Source: Flavobacteriales bacterium UBA5081
GTDB taxonomy: Bacteria; Bacteroidota; Bacteroidia; Flavobacteriales_E; Vicingaceae
Assembly (NCBI GenBank): GCA_002415785.1
Contig: DIAJ01000003.1
Location: 1-64,000 of the forward strand
Direction: 5' to 3'
DNA length: 64,000 bases
Part shown: positions 26,505-36,321 of the stretch, piece by piece
How the letters are laid out: every line of letters begins with the position of its first letter
Numbering within the stretch: the stretch's first letter is position 1
Translations under genes and position numbers: made by a program
Notes under the pieces: model-generated
The model's database searches: none
Told to the model about the DNA's origin: nothing
Seen by the model: only the letters and a program-made list of their open reading frames with translations

Positions 26505-28982
26505 ATGACAAATTCTGTTTTTCATAGAGTAATATTTATATTATCAATTGCTGCTTGCGGACTTTTACAAGCACAAAACAGCAAAGTTGATAGTCTGATA
26601 TTAGGTGTTGAAACTGCTGAGACAGATTCCTTAAAAATAATCGCTTTAGATAAGCTTGGGTGGGAGGTAATGTTTAGAAATCCTGACACGGCCTTAATTA
26701 TAGGAGAGCAAGCCTTTGAGTTAGCAAAAAACATAAAAGACACCAATCGAATCATTGACGCATTAAACAGTATTGCAACGGCTTATGCTGTACAAGGTAA
26801 CTATACGCCTTCTTTAACCTATTTTTATCAAGCTAGGGATTTCGCTAAACTAATTAATCAACCCAAAGACTTATCGAGAATATTCAACAATATTGGCTTA
26901 GTTTATTGGAATCAAGGAAAATTAGACTCTGCCATTGAGGTATACAAGCAAGCGTTAACTCAGTTTAACAAAATGGATGAGCAGAAGGGAAATATGGCAA
27001 ACACATATAACAACCTAGGACTAATCCATAAAAATAAAGGCAACTATAACTTAGCCATTCAAAACTACCGCGCTGCATTACACATTTTTGATTCTCTGGA
27101 AACTAAAAGTCGTGGTGTTGCGAACACAATCAACAACCTAGGAATTGTTTATTCTGAAAAAGGAGATTTACCAAATGCCATGGAGCATTATTTGAAAGCC
27201 TTAAAGATGTACGAAAGCATTGGTGATGAATCAGACGGCTATGCTAATGCACTAAGTAATATTGGCAATATTTACAAAGATCAAAAAGATTATACGAAGG
27301 CACTTGAGTATTTTACTCGATCCAAAGCTGCACTTGAAAGCATTAGCAATCAATCAGTAGCTCTTGCAAACACTTTGAATAACTTGGGCAGTGTTTACGT
27401 TTTAAAAGAAAATGACAGTGCTGCAACCCATTATTTTCATAAAGCGCTAAAAATGCAAGAGTCTATGGGCGAAAAGACAAATGGACTCACCACATCACTA
27501 ACCAACTTAGGAAAAATCATGGAGTCACAGAAAAAGTATAGCGAAGCAAAAGCTTACTTTGAAGAAGCCATGAATATTCAAAGAGAAATAGGAGACAAAA
27601 AAGGCATAGCAAACTCTCTTTTTTATCTTGGAACTTTAAATCTAACAAAATCAAAACACAAAGCAGCCCTTCAACAGTGTCAATCCTCTTACCAACTAGC
27701 CGTAGAATTGGGCTTACTGGAAACCAAAAGAAACGCCTGTGACTGCCTTTATTCAGCCTATGAAGAGCTGGGAAACACTCAGGAAGCTTATAAATATTAC
27801 AAGCTCTATATTCAAAGTAGAGACAGTTTAATTAACAAAGAAAACACAAGGGAGATTACGCAAAAAGCCATGCGATACGAATTTGATAAAATTCAATATC
27901 AAGATAGCTTACAAAGAGCTGAAGAAGCGAAAAGAAGAGAGTTAGAACAAAGAGAAAAAGACCTGAAGAAAGAAGCAGAAATTCAGCGTCAAAGAATTTA
28001 TTCAGTTGCAGGAGGAGTTGGCTTTGTTTTAATGCTTGGCTTAGCATTTGTCCTTTTTAGGGGCTATAAGAACAAGCAGAAAGCCAATGAAATTATAAGT
28101 GCGCAGAAAGCCGAAGTTGAGCAACAAAAAGAAGCCGTTGAATCTCAAAAAGAAATTATTGAAGAAAAAAATCGAGAGATTGTAGACAGTATAAATTACG
28201 CCAAACGAATTCAAAATACCATTTTACCTACTGAAGAACAAATCAACACCTTACTAAAGGAAAGTTTTGTTTTTTTTAAACCTAAGGACATAGTAAGCGG
28301 TGATTTTTATTGGCTTGACCAAGAAGACGAAAACATTTTCTTTTCATCTGTCGACTGCACCGGACATGGTGTGCCGGGAGCATTGGTTAGTGTTGTTGGT
28401 CATAATGGTTTAAATAGAGTTTTAAAAGAGTTTAAGATAACTGAGCCGGCAAAAATGTTGGATAAACTTAACTTACTAGTTGAGGAAAGCTTCTCAAAAA
28501 ACTCTGATTCTTCGATTAAAGACGGAATGGACTTATCACTTTGTAAGCTAAACACAGAAACCCTTAAGTTAGAGTTTTCAGGTGCCAACAATCCACTATA
28601 TGTCATCCGCAATGAGAATAAAGTAGATGAAATACTTGCCCAAAAAGCCGATCGCATCATGGAAGGTTCTGAAGGTGTTTTATATGAGCTTAAGGCCGAC
28701 AAGCAACCCATTGGCAAATATGACTTTAGAAAACCTTTCAACCAAGAAGAAATTCAATTAAAGAAAGGTGATAACATCTACCTTTTTACGGATGGTTATG
28801 CTGACCAGTTTGGTGGAGAAAAAGGGAAAAAGCTAATGTACAAACCATTCAAAAGACTACTCCTTCAGCTTTCAAGACTCTCCTTGAGCGAACAAAATAT
28901 GCAGCTAAATCTTCATTTTAGCCAATGGAAAGGAAAGATGGAACAAGTTGATGATGTTTGCGTGATGGGGGTGAGGGTTTAA
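26505..28982 (+). CDS. TPR-sensor SpoIIE-type serine phosphatase
   Basis: 825 aa. Signal peptide 1-23; residues about 55-430 hold roughly nine tetratricopeptide repeats (NNLGLIHKNKGNYNLAIQNY and related); a charged coiled coil (about 455-497) leads to one membrane helix (about 499-517) and a second coiled coil. Residues about 585-825 form a PP2C/SpoIIE domain with metal ligands in DIVSGDFYW, SVDCTGHGVPGAL and YLFTDGYADQFGG. Such proteins sense something in the periplasm through the TPR part and dephosphorylate a cytosolic target. No partner kinase or anti-sigma factor is nearby. Confidence 0.92.
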   Translation: MTNSVFHRVIFILSIAACGLLQAQNSKVDSLILGVETAETDSLKIIALDKLGWEVMFRNPDTALIIGEQAFELAKNIKDTNRIIDALNSIATAYAVQGNYTPSLTYFYQARDFAKLINQPKDLSRIFNNIGLVYWNQGKLDSAIEVYKQALTQFNKMDEQKGNMANTYNNLGLIHKNKGNYNLAIQNYRAALHIFDSLETKSRGVANTINNLGIVYSEKGDLPNAMEHYLKALKMYESIGDESDGYANALSNIGNIYKDQKDYTKALEYFTRSKAALESISNQSVALANTLNNLGSVYVLKENDSAATHYFHKALKMQESMGEKTNGLTTSLTNLGKIMESQKKYSEAKAYFEEAMNIQREIGDKKGIANSLFYLGTLNLTKSKHKAALQQCQSSYQLAVELGLLETKRNACDCLYSAYEELGNTQEAYKYYKLYIQSRDSLINKENTREITQKAMRYEFDKIQYQDSLQRAEEAKRRELEQREKDLKKEAEIQRQRIYSVAGGVGFVLMLGLAFVLFRGYKNKQKANEIISAQKAEVEQQKEAVESQKEIIEEKNREIVDSINYAKRIQNTILPTEEQINTLLKESFVFFKPKDIVSGDFYWLDQEDENIFFSSVDCTGHGVPGALVSVVGHNGLNRVLKEFKITEPAKMLDKLNLLVEESFSKNSDSSIKDGMDLSLCKLNTETLKLEFSGANNPLYVIRNENKVDEILAQKADRIMEGSEGVLYELKADKQPIGKYDFRKPFNQEEIQLKKGDNIYLFTDGYADQFGGEKGKKLMYKPFKRLLLQLSRLSLSEQNMQLNLHFSQWKGKMEQVDDVCVMGVRV

Positions 28983-29204
28983 TGATAACTTTTCTGATGA
29001 GTCAGTTTAATTTTTTTGATAATTACATCAACTCCATTTGATTTTACCCCATATTAACATGCTAAATATCAACGCATATTGCTACTTTTCTAGCTATACA
29101 CAAAGGGCTAATTGACATAGTCAATTCAAAATAAACCTACTAAAACTTTTCTAACTAAAATAATATTCAGTTTTTTGTTTTTTTAACTTAACAAAAACCA
29201 AACC

Positions 29205-29822
29205 ATGAAAAAACCTTTTTACTGTTTTTTAAGTTTGTTTATTATCCTATTGTTCTCAGTAAACATTCAAGCACAAATCGGAATCAGTCTAAATCACATT
29301 AATCCAAAAGGAGATTACGCTCATATATTTAAACCATCAGTTGGTTTTGAGTTTGTTTACCGAGCAGCCGATCAAGGAGAAAAACTTCAGTATGGAGTGA
29401 GTATTGGATACTTTAAGTTAGCCGCAACACAAGAGTCTTTCCCTACTTACGCAGTAGCTAAAAGAAACGGTCAAACTGTTCTTTACTCAGGAAATGAAAC
29501 TTTTAATAACTATTACTCGATTCCATTCGGCATAAACTTAGATTATCAGTTTTTAAACTCTAAGGTAAGCCCTTTTGTAGGTCTCGATTTTTATACTCAC
29601 TTTTTTTCCTATGATTACACTTCTAACATCAATAGAATTGAAGATGTTTCTGCTCAAGAAAGCAGTTTTGCAATTGGTTATCTACCAAAGATAGGTCTTA
29701 GTTACGACCACAATTTGTACTTCACCTTTGACATTGGAATTGGGCGATCTAGCTCCGTAGAAAAAGGTTACTCCCCCCAAACCTATTGGAAAAGCTACTT
29801 TCTAACTACCTTTTATTTTTAA
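29205..29822 (+). CDS. Outer-membrane beta-barrel protein, unknown function
   Basis: 205 aa with a signal peptide (1-24, VNIQAQ). It starts IGISLNHINPKGDYAHIF and consists of alternating aromatic strands (VGFEFVYRAA, YSIPFGINLDYQF, KIGLSYDHNLYFTFDIGIG) ending YFLTTFYF, a classical barrel-closing strand. It lies 21 nt before the lipoprotein at 29844, so the two probably work together. The 222-nt stretch before it holds no other recognisable element. Confidence 0.7.
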   Translation: MKKPFYCFLSLFIILLFSVNIQAQIGISLNHINPKGDYAHIFKPSVGFEFVYRAADQGEKLQYGVSIGYFKLAATQESFPTYAVAKRNGQTVLYSGNETFNNYYSIPFGINLDYQFLNSKVSPFVGLDFYTHFFSYDYTSNINRIEDVSAQESSFAIGYLPKIGLSYDHNLYFTFDIGIGRSSSVEKGYSPQTYWKSYFLTTFYF

Positions 29823-29843
29823 TCAACCAAATTATATTTCACG

Positions 29844-30626
29844 ATGAAAACAATAATGATAACAGTGATAATAGCACTTGTTCTAAGTTCATGCCAATTC
29901 GACCTATTTGAAAAAAATGAATTTCAACTTCCCGAAACAAAAATTATAACAGTAAGTAACAATGAGGTAAATGAAACCGAAATAACTTTCTCTGTGAGTG
30001 ACCCCTCAGATAAAGAAATAAAATACATTGGAATCTGTTACAATCAAACCGGAGAACCAAAATCAAATGAAAATCAACAACTATTTGAAGGAAAAATAGG
30101 AACATTTACCACAAAGATTTCTGATTTAAAACCTGACTCTACCTATTACTTTAGATCTTTTTCAGCAAACGAATTTGGTTATAGTGAAAGCCAGGTTATT
30201 TCTTATAAAATTCCTGAACCAACACCGATTTATGCCCCGTGTTCAGTTAATGTCAATACCATTGAAGAAGACAACACTTCTTACAACATATACTCCGAGT
30301 ATGCTTCAGCCAACTCAGGCAATGCAGGGAACTATGGAGTCGACTTAATGTATAACAGCTTTTCAGGTAGTAAAAATTTGAAATTTTCTTTTAACTCATT
30401 ACCAGGAACAGGAATTTATACAACAACAGACCTTTCAGGAATATCTAATGACAATAAAAGCGTATATGTTAATATCACCAACGTTGCGACAATTAAAAGT
30501 GGCGCTAAACTATACATTGAAAATATAAACAGTGACAGTCTAAGGTTGACCTTTTGCGACTTTAAATACTCTCAATTTAGCAATGAAGTAAACTTAGCCG
30601 GACATATAAAAATAAAAATCAATTAG
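29844..30626 (+). CDS. Lipoprotein with fibronectin III-like domain
   Basis: 260 aa. The lipobox LVLSSC gives a lipidated cysteine at about residue 17. Residues about 30-125 resemble a fibronectin type III module: ETEITFSVSDPSDKEIKYIG, then LKPDSTYYFRSFSANEFGYS. The C-terminal half is beta-rich with no family I recognise. It is the second gene after the barrel at 29205 and ends before a shared terminator. Confidence 0.72.
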   Translation: MKTIMITVIIALVLSSCQFDLFEKNEFQLPETKIITVSNNEVNETEITFSVSDPSDKEIKYIGICYNQTGEPKSNENQQLFEGKIGTFTTKISDLKPDSTYYFRSFSANEFGYSESQVISYKIPEPTPIYAPCSVNVNTIEEDNTSYNIYSEYASANSGNAGNYGVDLMYNSFSGSKNLKFSFNSLPGTGIYTTTDLSGISNDNKSVYVNITNVATIKSGAKLYIENINSDSLRLTFCDFKYSQFSNEVNLAGHIKIKIN

Positions 30627-30642
30627 AAAGATTATCATCTAT

Positions 30643-30677
30643 AAAAAAAACCGACAGCTAAAATTGTCGGTTTTTTT
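30643..30677. terminator. Bidirectional terminator between convergent genes
   Basis: CCGACA (30651-30656) pairs with TGTCGG (30665-30670), extended by a long A run on one side and T7 on the other. It lies between the convergent stops at 30626 and 30695. Confidence 0.88.
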
Positions 30678-30694
30678 ATTTTTGATTCCTCTCT

Positions 30695-31927
30695 TTAAAA
30701 AATCACCTCAGCTTCTACAACTTCTTCTCCCCTTTTCACTTTTACTACTGTTTCATCTCCGCTCTTAAATTTGCTCAAGGCTTTCATATAAGCCATCATG
30801 CCGTCTACTTTGTGTTCACCCATTTGAATCACCACATCGCCTTTTTGAAAACCTGCTTTGTGCGCAGGGCGTCCTTCCGTTACACCATCGATTTTCATTC
30901 CTTCCCCTTGAAACATATAGTCCGGCATAACGCCTAAAGTAACTTTAAAGCGAGGTGTGCTTTCGCTTTCATCTTTGGTTTTAGTAAACTCAATTTTCTT
31001 TTGTTCGGGACTCAATTCAACTAGGTCAGAAATCAACTCTTGAATCATTACAATCCCCTCAATATTTACTTTATCTGCATCATCTGAAGGTTTGTGGTAA
31101 TCTTCATGCTGACCGGTAAAAAAGTGAAGCACCGGAATGTCTTGCAAATAAAAAGAGGTATGATCTGATGGTCCTACACCTGACTCAGAGGTGATCAACT
31201 TAATACTATCTTCATTGGCTTCAGGAATTGCTTTCTCCCAAAAAGGAGAGGTTCCCACACCGTTAATCGCCAAACCTTTGTCTAAGTCCAAACGCCCCAC
31301 CATATCAAAGTTGAGCATAAAATTTACTGTGCTCAAATCAATCGTTGGGTTTTTACAAAAGTAGTTTGATCCCCACAGTCCTTTTTCTTCACCTGAAAAG
31401 GCGATAAATAAATAATTGTTTGCCTGAAAATCTTCCGGATCATCCACCATTTCTTCTGCCAAAGCTAACAAAAGCGCTACCCCACTTGCATTGTCATCAG
31501 CTCCATTGTGAATCTGCGGCTCTTTGCCTGCATAAAGCGAACCCTCACCGCCTTCTCCTAAGTGGTCGAAATGTGCTCCAATTACAATTGTTTGCTCTTT
31601 TTGGTGATCTAAAAAACCAACTACATTCATTCCATTAATTGGCTCACCCACTTTATCCGACTCTGCTGCATGTGGATTTGCCTTAGGTGTCACCGAAAAA
31701 TGCTGAAAGTAGCCTTCAGTTCCCATGGGTTTTAAACCCATCATTTTCATTTTTGTAGCAATGTATTGCGCTGCTACTTCCTCCCCGTATGTTCCTGTAC
31801 TTCTTCCTTTTAATGCATCTGAAGATAAAAACTCAACGGTTTCCTGAATCAAAGGATAATCAACTTTTTGTGCTTCTGCTGATAACAATGAAGATAGTAA
31901 TAATGCTGTGGCAAGAAAATTTTTCAT
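30695..31927 (-). CDS. M28-family zinc aminopeptidase with PDZ domain
   Basis: 410 aa with a signal peptide (1-20, SAEAQ). The two-zinc M28 site is visible: H119 or H122 and D121 in IGAHFDHLG, D144 in HNGADDNASGVALLL, the catalytic pair in AFSGEEKGLWG (E180/E181), NFDMVGR and a late His in VGPSDHTSFY. The C-terminal residues about 325-410 form a PDZ domain (EGRPAHKAGFQKGDVVIQMG) that may place substrates. It is a periplasmic or secreted exopeptidase and a single-gene unit. Confidence 0.93.
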   Translation of the reverse strand: MKNFLATALLLSSLLSAEAQKVDYPLIQETVEFLSSDALKGRSTGTYGEEVAAQYIATKMKMMGLKPMGTEGYFQHFSVTPKANPHAAESDKVGEPINGMNVVGFLDHQKEQTIVIGAHFDHLGEGGEGSLYAGKEPQIHNGADDNASGVALLLALAEEMVDDPEDFQANNYLFIAFSGEEKGLWGSNYFCKNPTIDLSTVNFMLNFDMVGRLDLDKGLAINGVGTSPFWEKAIPEANEDSIKLITSESGVGPSDHTSFYLQDIPVLHFFTGQHEDYHKPSDDADKVNIEGIVMIQELISDLVELSPEQKKIEFTKTKDESESTPRFKVTLGVMPDYMFQGEGMKIDGVTEGRPAHKAGFQKGDVVIQMGEHKVDGMMAYMKALSKFKSGDETVVKVKRGEEVVEAEVIF

Positions 31928-32878
31928 TGTGAATTATTTATTTTCACAAAGCTACTTAATTGGTAATTTGAAAAATAAAATCTTTTCAAAAAACTTCCTA
32001 CAATCAGACTTTTTTAGAGCATAGAATATAGAAAAAAGACCACTTCGATTTTAGAGTTTAGACCGCTATGCTGTTAGAAGAAAGAAGTTAGAGATTTTGC
32101 ATCAATAGACATCGAAGAGTGAACCTAATCTCGCAACAGCGATAAAATATTCTTTTTAAGTACTTTAAGTTGAATTTGTTTTTTTAACTGCAAAGTCGAA
32201 ATGAGTGCTAGGTGTTTCAACTTTTATAAAAGCTTGCTAGGAAGACACCATTTCTCGCGAGAGCGAGACACTTTCAATGTTTTATATTTCATATTTCCCC
32301 AGAAAGCCCTGAAAGGGCGACATCTAATAGCCGGGTACGTCAGTGCCCGGATGAATTTAGAACGCGAATGCAACTTTTGGCGGAGTTTTTTATAAAAAAT
32401 GTGACAAAAGTGGGCTCAGAGAGATAGAACACGGATAACGCTGATTTGGCTGAGTTTCACAGATTGGATTCAAAGCTATAAAACATTAAGAACATGAAGG
32501 TTTTAAGGAAATCATTAAGTTCTTTAAAAACAAATTCTAGTTAGAGGTTTTCCAACACAAGTCTGCGAAGAGTGAACCTAATCTCCGACAGCGAAAAGGT
32601 TTCAAGGTTTCCGCCTTTATATTTCATATTTTAAAAGAGTGCCTAAAATACTTAAAGTTTGAAGTTGTTTTTTTAACCTCCAACCTAGCCTACCGTTAGG
32701 CAGGGTTTGCTCAAAGGACTCAAAGCATTAGTGTTTAGAATAATAATTAGCGAAGCGAAAACCATTTCTCGCCCTAGCGAGACACATTTCCGGTTTGAAT
32801 AAGGTTCATGCATAATTACTTTTTTATAGGAATGACCTATCTAAAAACTTAACTTCGCGCCAAAATTTTAAAAAATCA
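31928..32878. other. Gene-free mosaic of short interspersed repeats
   Basis: I see no coding region in these 951 bases. They hold several repeated motifs: CGAAGAGTGAACCTAATCTC at 32113-32132 and 32566-32585; ACCATTTCTCGC...GCGAGACAC at about 32247 and 32761; TTTATATTTCATATTT at about 32281 and 32616; and related T-rich motifs near 32167 and 32655. The motif order differs between the two halves, so it is not a simple duplication. Confidence 0.7.
32306..32350. repeat. REP-like double hairpin
   Basis: Two GC-rich hairpins in AT-rich DNA: GCCC-TGAAA-GGGC (32306-32318) and CCGGG-N10-CCCGG (32331-32350). The pattern 'CCTGAAAGGGCG ... short palindrome' resembles dispersed repetitive palindromes I know from many bacterial genomes, some of which are moved by REP-associated (Y1-type) transposases. 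No such transposase is in the window. Confidence 0.5.
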
Positions 32879-34003
32879 ATGAAAAGAGTCAGTTTTTTAG
32901 CATTTGCTATTGGAATACTAGCAGCTTGTGGGAGTCCTGCCCAAAAAGAGGAAGCAGATAAATCACAAGAAGTAAAAGAGAACACAACAGAAACTACTAT
33001 TGCCGACACCTTAATAAAAGAGGGAGAAACGCATTTTAAAAATATGCGCATGCTGACAAATGGCGGCGACAATGCGGAGGCGTACTGGAGTTTTGACGAC
33101 AGCAAACTAGTCATGCAAGTTACTAACCCTGAATGGGGTTTGGAGTGCGATCAGATTTATTACTTCGATTGGAGAAATGACGATTTGATGAATGAAATGC
33201 CGAACTTGGTGAGCACGGGCAAAGGAAGAACTACCTGCTCTTACTTTATGCCGGGCGATAGCACAATTGTTTATGCTTCCACGCATTTAGCCGATAGCGC
33301 TTGTCCGCCGGTGCCTGAACGCAGAGATGGTAAATACGTTTGGCCAATTTACCCGAGCTTCGACATTTTTGTTGCTGATTTGGACGGCAACATTGTAGCA
33401 CAGTTAACCGATGAGGAAGGTTATGATGCAGAAGCTACGGTTTCGCCAAAAGGAGATAAAATTGTGTTTACTTCTATGCGTAGCGGCGATTTAGAGCTTT
33501 ATACTTGCGATATTGACGGAAGTAATGTGAAGCAGATTACTGACGAATTAGGCTACGATGGTGGCGCCTTCTTCTCACCGGATGGCAGTAAATTAATTTT
33601 CCGCGCTTCCCGTCCAACAACAGAGGAAGAGATAAAAGAATACAAAGACTTATTAGCACAAGGTTTAGTTCAGCCGACCAATATGGAGTTATTTATTTGC
33701 AATGCCGACGGTTCTAATTTACGTCAGTTAACCGATTTAGGCCAAGCCAACTGGTGCCCCTTCTTCCACCCTTCCGGAGAAAAAATAATCTTTGCTTCCA
33801 ACCATACTTCTAAAAGGGGTTTCCCATTTAATCTCTACATGATTAACACAGACGGAAGCGACTTAAAACAAATTACCTACGACGACACTTTTGACGCCTT
33901 CCCTGTATTTTCAAATGATGGCAAGCAGTTGGTTTTTTCTTCTAACCGAAACAACGGAGGAACTCGAGAAACCAATTTATTTGTTGTAGATTGGGTAGAG
34001 TAA
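32879..34003 (+). CDS. PD40/TolB-like beta-propeller lipoprotein
   Basis: 374 aa. Lipobox ILAAC places the lipidated cysteine at about residue 17, followed by an acidic linker. The body is a beta-propeller of TolB/PD40 repeats: EATVSPKGDKIVFTSMRSGD, GAFFSPDGSKLIFRASRP, PFFHPSGEKIIFASNHTSK and PVFSNDGKQLVFSSNR. Such propellers bind proteins or ligands in the periplasm; no enzyme signature is visible. It is alone between the repeat-rich gap and a terminator. Confidence 0.85.
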   Translation: MKRVSFLAFAIGILAACGSPAQKEEADKSQEVKENTTETTIADTLIKEGETHFKNMRMLTNGGDNAEAYWSFDDSKLVMQVTNPEWGLECDQIYYFDWRNDDLMNEMPNLVSTGKGRTTCSYFMPGDSTIVYASTHLADSACPPVPERRDGKYVWPIYPSFDIFVADLDGNIVAQLTDEEGYDAEATVSPKGDKIVFTSMRSGDLELYTCDIDGSNVKQITDELGYDGGAFFSPDGSKLIFRASRPTTEEEIKEYKDLLAQGLVQPTNMELFICNADGSNLRQLTDLGQANWCPFFHPSGEKIIFASNHTSKRGFPFNLYMINTDGSDLKQITYDDTFDAFPVFSNDGKQLVFSSNRNNGGTRETNLFVVDWVE

Positions 34004-34024
34004 AAATTCCAATTAATAGAATTG

Positions 34025-34052
34025 AAAAGCCTCGCAAATGCGGGGCTTTTTT
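34025..34052 (+). terminator. Rho-independent terminator
   Basis: AAAAGCCTCGC pairs with GCGGGGCTTTT (one G-T) around AAAT, followed by more T. It lies 22 nt after the PD40 gene stop. Confidence 0.85.
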
Positions 34053-34066
34053 GTTTTCTAAATTTG

Positions 34067-34099
34067 CTCTGTCCAGTTTTCTCTAAAAACTGGACAGAG
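34067..34099. repeat. Perfect 14-bp inverted repeat
   Basis: CTCTGTCCAGTTTT (34067-34080) and AAAACTGGACAGAG (34086-34099) are perfect complements around CTCTA. No T run follows on either strand, so it is not a standard terminator. It lies between convergent gene ends. Confidence 0.8.
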
Positions 34100-34131
34100 G
34101 GCAAAGTCTTGTTAATTTTTTGATTAAAAAA

Positions 34132-35580
34132 TCATCTTCTTTTATACGCCAACAACCAAATACCAAAGTAAGCCAAGAGTCCATTTAGAATGATAATTTC
34201 AAAACTAAACTCATAGCCATTAAACAGTGCTTTTGAGTTGTATTGCAAAAGGTAAGTCAAAATAGGTGAAATAATACAAACCAAAGGAATCCATTTATCT
34301 CTCACTTTTTTACGACTAATCATTCCAAAAGCAAACAAGCCCAACAACGGACCATAAGTATAACCCGCCGCTTTAAACAGACTACTGATGACACTTTCGT
34401 CGGAGATTAGGCTAAAAATCATGATTACAATAAAAAGCATGAGCGACATAAAGAGGTGAACTTTTTTACGAAGGCTTGTTTGTTCGTCTACTTTCTTTTT
34501 TTCTATCTCTAAAAAGTCGATACACACCGAAGTGGTCAATGCTGTCAATGCTGAATCTGCACTTGAGTAAGCGGCTGCAATAAGCCCTAGAATAAATAAA
34601 ATAGCTGCTGTGGTTCCTAAGTGTCCGTCTAATGCCAACATGGGGTACAAATCATCGGTGCGTTCCGGGATACCAATGCCAAGCTGATTGGCATACATAA
34701 AAAGCAAAACTCCCAAACTCAGGAAAAACAAATTCACAACAACTAAAATGGAGCTAAATGAAAGCATGTTCCATTGTGCTTCTTTCAGGTTTTTGCAACT
34801 TAAATTCTTCTGCATCATATCTTGATCCAAGCCGGTCATAACAATCGTGATAAAAGCACCGCTCAAAAACTGTTTCCAAAAAAACTTACCATCGCGCCAA
34901 TCGTCAAAAAAGAAAGTTTTAGATAAAGGAGAAGCATCAATTTGCTGACTCAATTCAGAAAAGCTCCAGCCAAAGTGTGCGCTTACTTGATAAATTGTAA
35001 TTCCAACGGCAGAAAGCATAAAGAAAGTCTGCAAAGAATCTGTCCACACAATGGTTTTAATTCCTCCTTTAAAGGTATAAATCCAAATGAGCAAAATGGT
35101 AATGGCTACTGTAAGCGCATAAGGAACTCCCCAACTATCAAAAATTGCCAATTGCAACACATTGGCAACTAAAAATAGGCGAAAAGAGGCGCCAATGGTT
35201 CTGGAAAGTAAAAAGTAAAAAGCACCTGTTTTATATGACCAAAAACCGAAACGCTGTTCTAAGTAAGTGTATATTGAAGTGAGGTTTAGCCGGTAGTAAA
35301 GCGGCAACAAAACAAAGGCAATTACAGCATAGCCAAGCAGATAGCCCAAAACCATTTGCATGTATGAAAAATTGCTATCGCCCACCCAGCCGGGAACACT
35401 AATAAAGGTTACTCCCGATAAGGAGGTGCCAATCATTCCAAAAGCTACCAAGTACCAAGGCGAGTTTTTATTACCAATAAAAAAACTTTTATTATTCGCT
35501 CCTCTTGAGGTAAGTTGACTAATTAAAATCAGTAAAGCAAAATAAACCAGTATAATGCCCAATATAAGAGTAGAACTCAT
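34132..35580 (-). CDS. Sodium:solute symporter (SSS family)
   Basis: 482 aa with about 13 membrane helices. Family features: the start with ILISQLTSRGANNKSFFIGNKNSPWYLVAFGMIGTSLSG split over helix 1, the sodium-site region SLSGVTFISVPGWV, MTGLDQDMMQKNLSCK and AAYSSADSALTALTTSVCIDFL. It imports a small solute with Na+; the substrate cannot be read from sequence. No partner genes are adjacent. Confidence 0.9.
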   Translation of the reverse strand: MSSTLILGIILVYFALLILISQLTSRGANNKSFFIGNKNSPWYLVAFGMIGTSLSGVTFISVPGWVGDSNFSYMQMVLGYLLGYAVIAFVLLPLYYRLNLTSIYTYLEQRFGFWSYKTGAFYFLLSRTIGASFRLFLVANVLQLAIFDSWGVPYALTVAITILLIWIYTFKGGIKTIVWTDSLQTFFMLSAVGITIYQVSAHFGWSFSELSQQIDASPLSKTFFFDDWRDGKFFWKQFLSGAFITIVMTGLDQDMMQKNLSCKNLKEAQWNMLSFSSILVVVNLFFLSLGVLLFMYANQLGIGIPERTDDLYPMLALDGHLGTTAAILFILGLIAAAYSSADSALTALTTSVCIDFLEIEKKKVDEQTSLRKKVHLFMSLMLFIVIMIFSLISDESVISSLFKAAGYTYGPLLGLFAFGMISRKKVRDKWIPLVCIISPILTYLLQYNSKALFNGYEFSFEIIILNGLLAYFGIWLLAYKRR

Positions 35581-35696
35581 TGCTGAAATTTTATGCGAAA
35601 TACGTAATTTTTTCTCGCTCGGTGTCGCTCAAAAGCTGTTAATTCTAATTCAATTTAGAAATTGCATTTCGTACTTTTGAAGCAAAATGTAGCAAA

Positions 35697-36317
35697 TTGG
35701 AAGATTACCCCTCAAAACTACTCGCTGAAGCGGTTGAACAGTTTTCCACCTTACCGGGTGTAGGTAAGCGGACAGCCATGCGCTTAGCTCTTTTTCTTTT
35801 AAAACAAGAAAAGGGAGAAGTTCAGCGTTTTGGAGAAGCTTTTATTCGATTTAGAAATGAAATTAATTTTTGCGAAAGCTGCTTCAACATTTCTGATGAA
35901 CAAAAATGCTCGATTTGCAGCAATCCGCTGAGGGATCAATCCACTATTTGTGTGGTTCAGGACGTAAGAGATGTAATGGCGATAGAAAACACCGGACAAT
36001 ACAAAGGTTTATATCACGTTTTAGGTGGAATTATCTCTCCTATGGATGGCATTGGACCTGCTGACTTAAGAATCGACGAACTTGTTGAGCGCGCTAAAAA
36101 TGGTGAGGTAAATGAAATTATTTTAGCCACCAGCACCACTATGGAAGGTGAAACTACTAACTTCTACTTATTTAAAAAGCTCAAAGAGTTTCATTTAAAA
36201 ATCTCAGCAATTGCCCGTGGAATTGCCGTTGGCGACGAGCTAGAGTATGCCGACGAACTAACTTTAGGTCGCTCTTTGGTGAATCGCTTGCCTTATGAAA
36301 ACTCACTAGCCGGTTAA
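35697..36317 (+). CDS. recR: Recombination mediator RecR
   Basis: 206 aa. RecR forms a ring clamp that, with RecO (and RecF), loads RecA on gapped DNA. Features: the HhH start PSKLLAEAVEQFSTLPGVGKRTAMRL, the zinc finger CESCFNISDEQKCSICSNP, the Toprim segment ICVVQDVRDVMAIENTGQYKGLYHVLGG (in parts) and GPADLRIDEL. Translation most likely starts at TTG (35697-35699): the upstream ATG in this frame is followed at once by TAG, and TTG gives the usual family N-terminus MEDYPSKLL. Confidence 0.95.
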   Translation: MEDYPSKLLAEAVEQFSTLPGVGKRTAMRLALFLLKQEKGEVQRFGEAFIRFRNEINFCESCFNISDEQKCSICSNPLRDQSTICVVQDVRDVMAIENTGQYKGLYHVLGGIISPMDGIGPADLRIDELVERAKNGEVNEIILATSTTMEGETTNFYLFKKLKEFHLKISAIARGIAVGDELEYADELTLGRSLVNRLPYENSLAG

Positions 36318-36321
36318 TTTA

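Noticed and set aside
26367..26525. N-terminal extension of the AhpD-like protein
   Set aside because: The extra 53 residues are hydrophobic without family similarity and overlap the divergent TPR-phosphatase start; the internal ATG at 26366 gives the family length.
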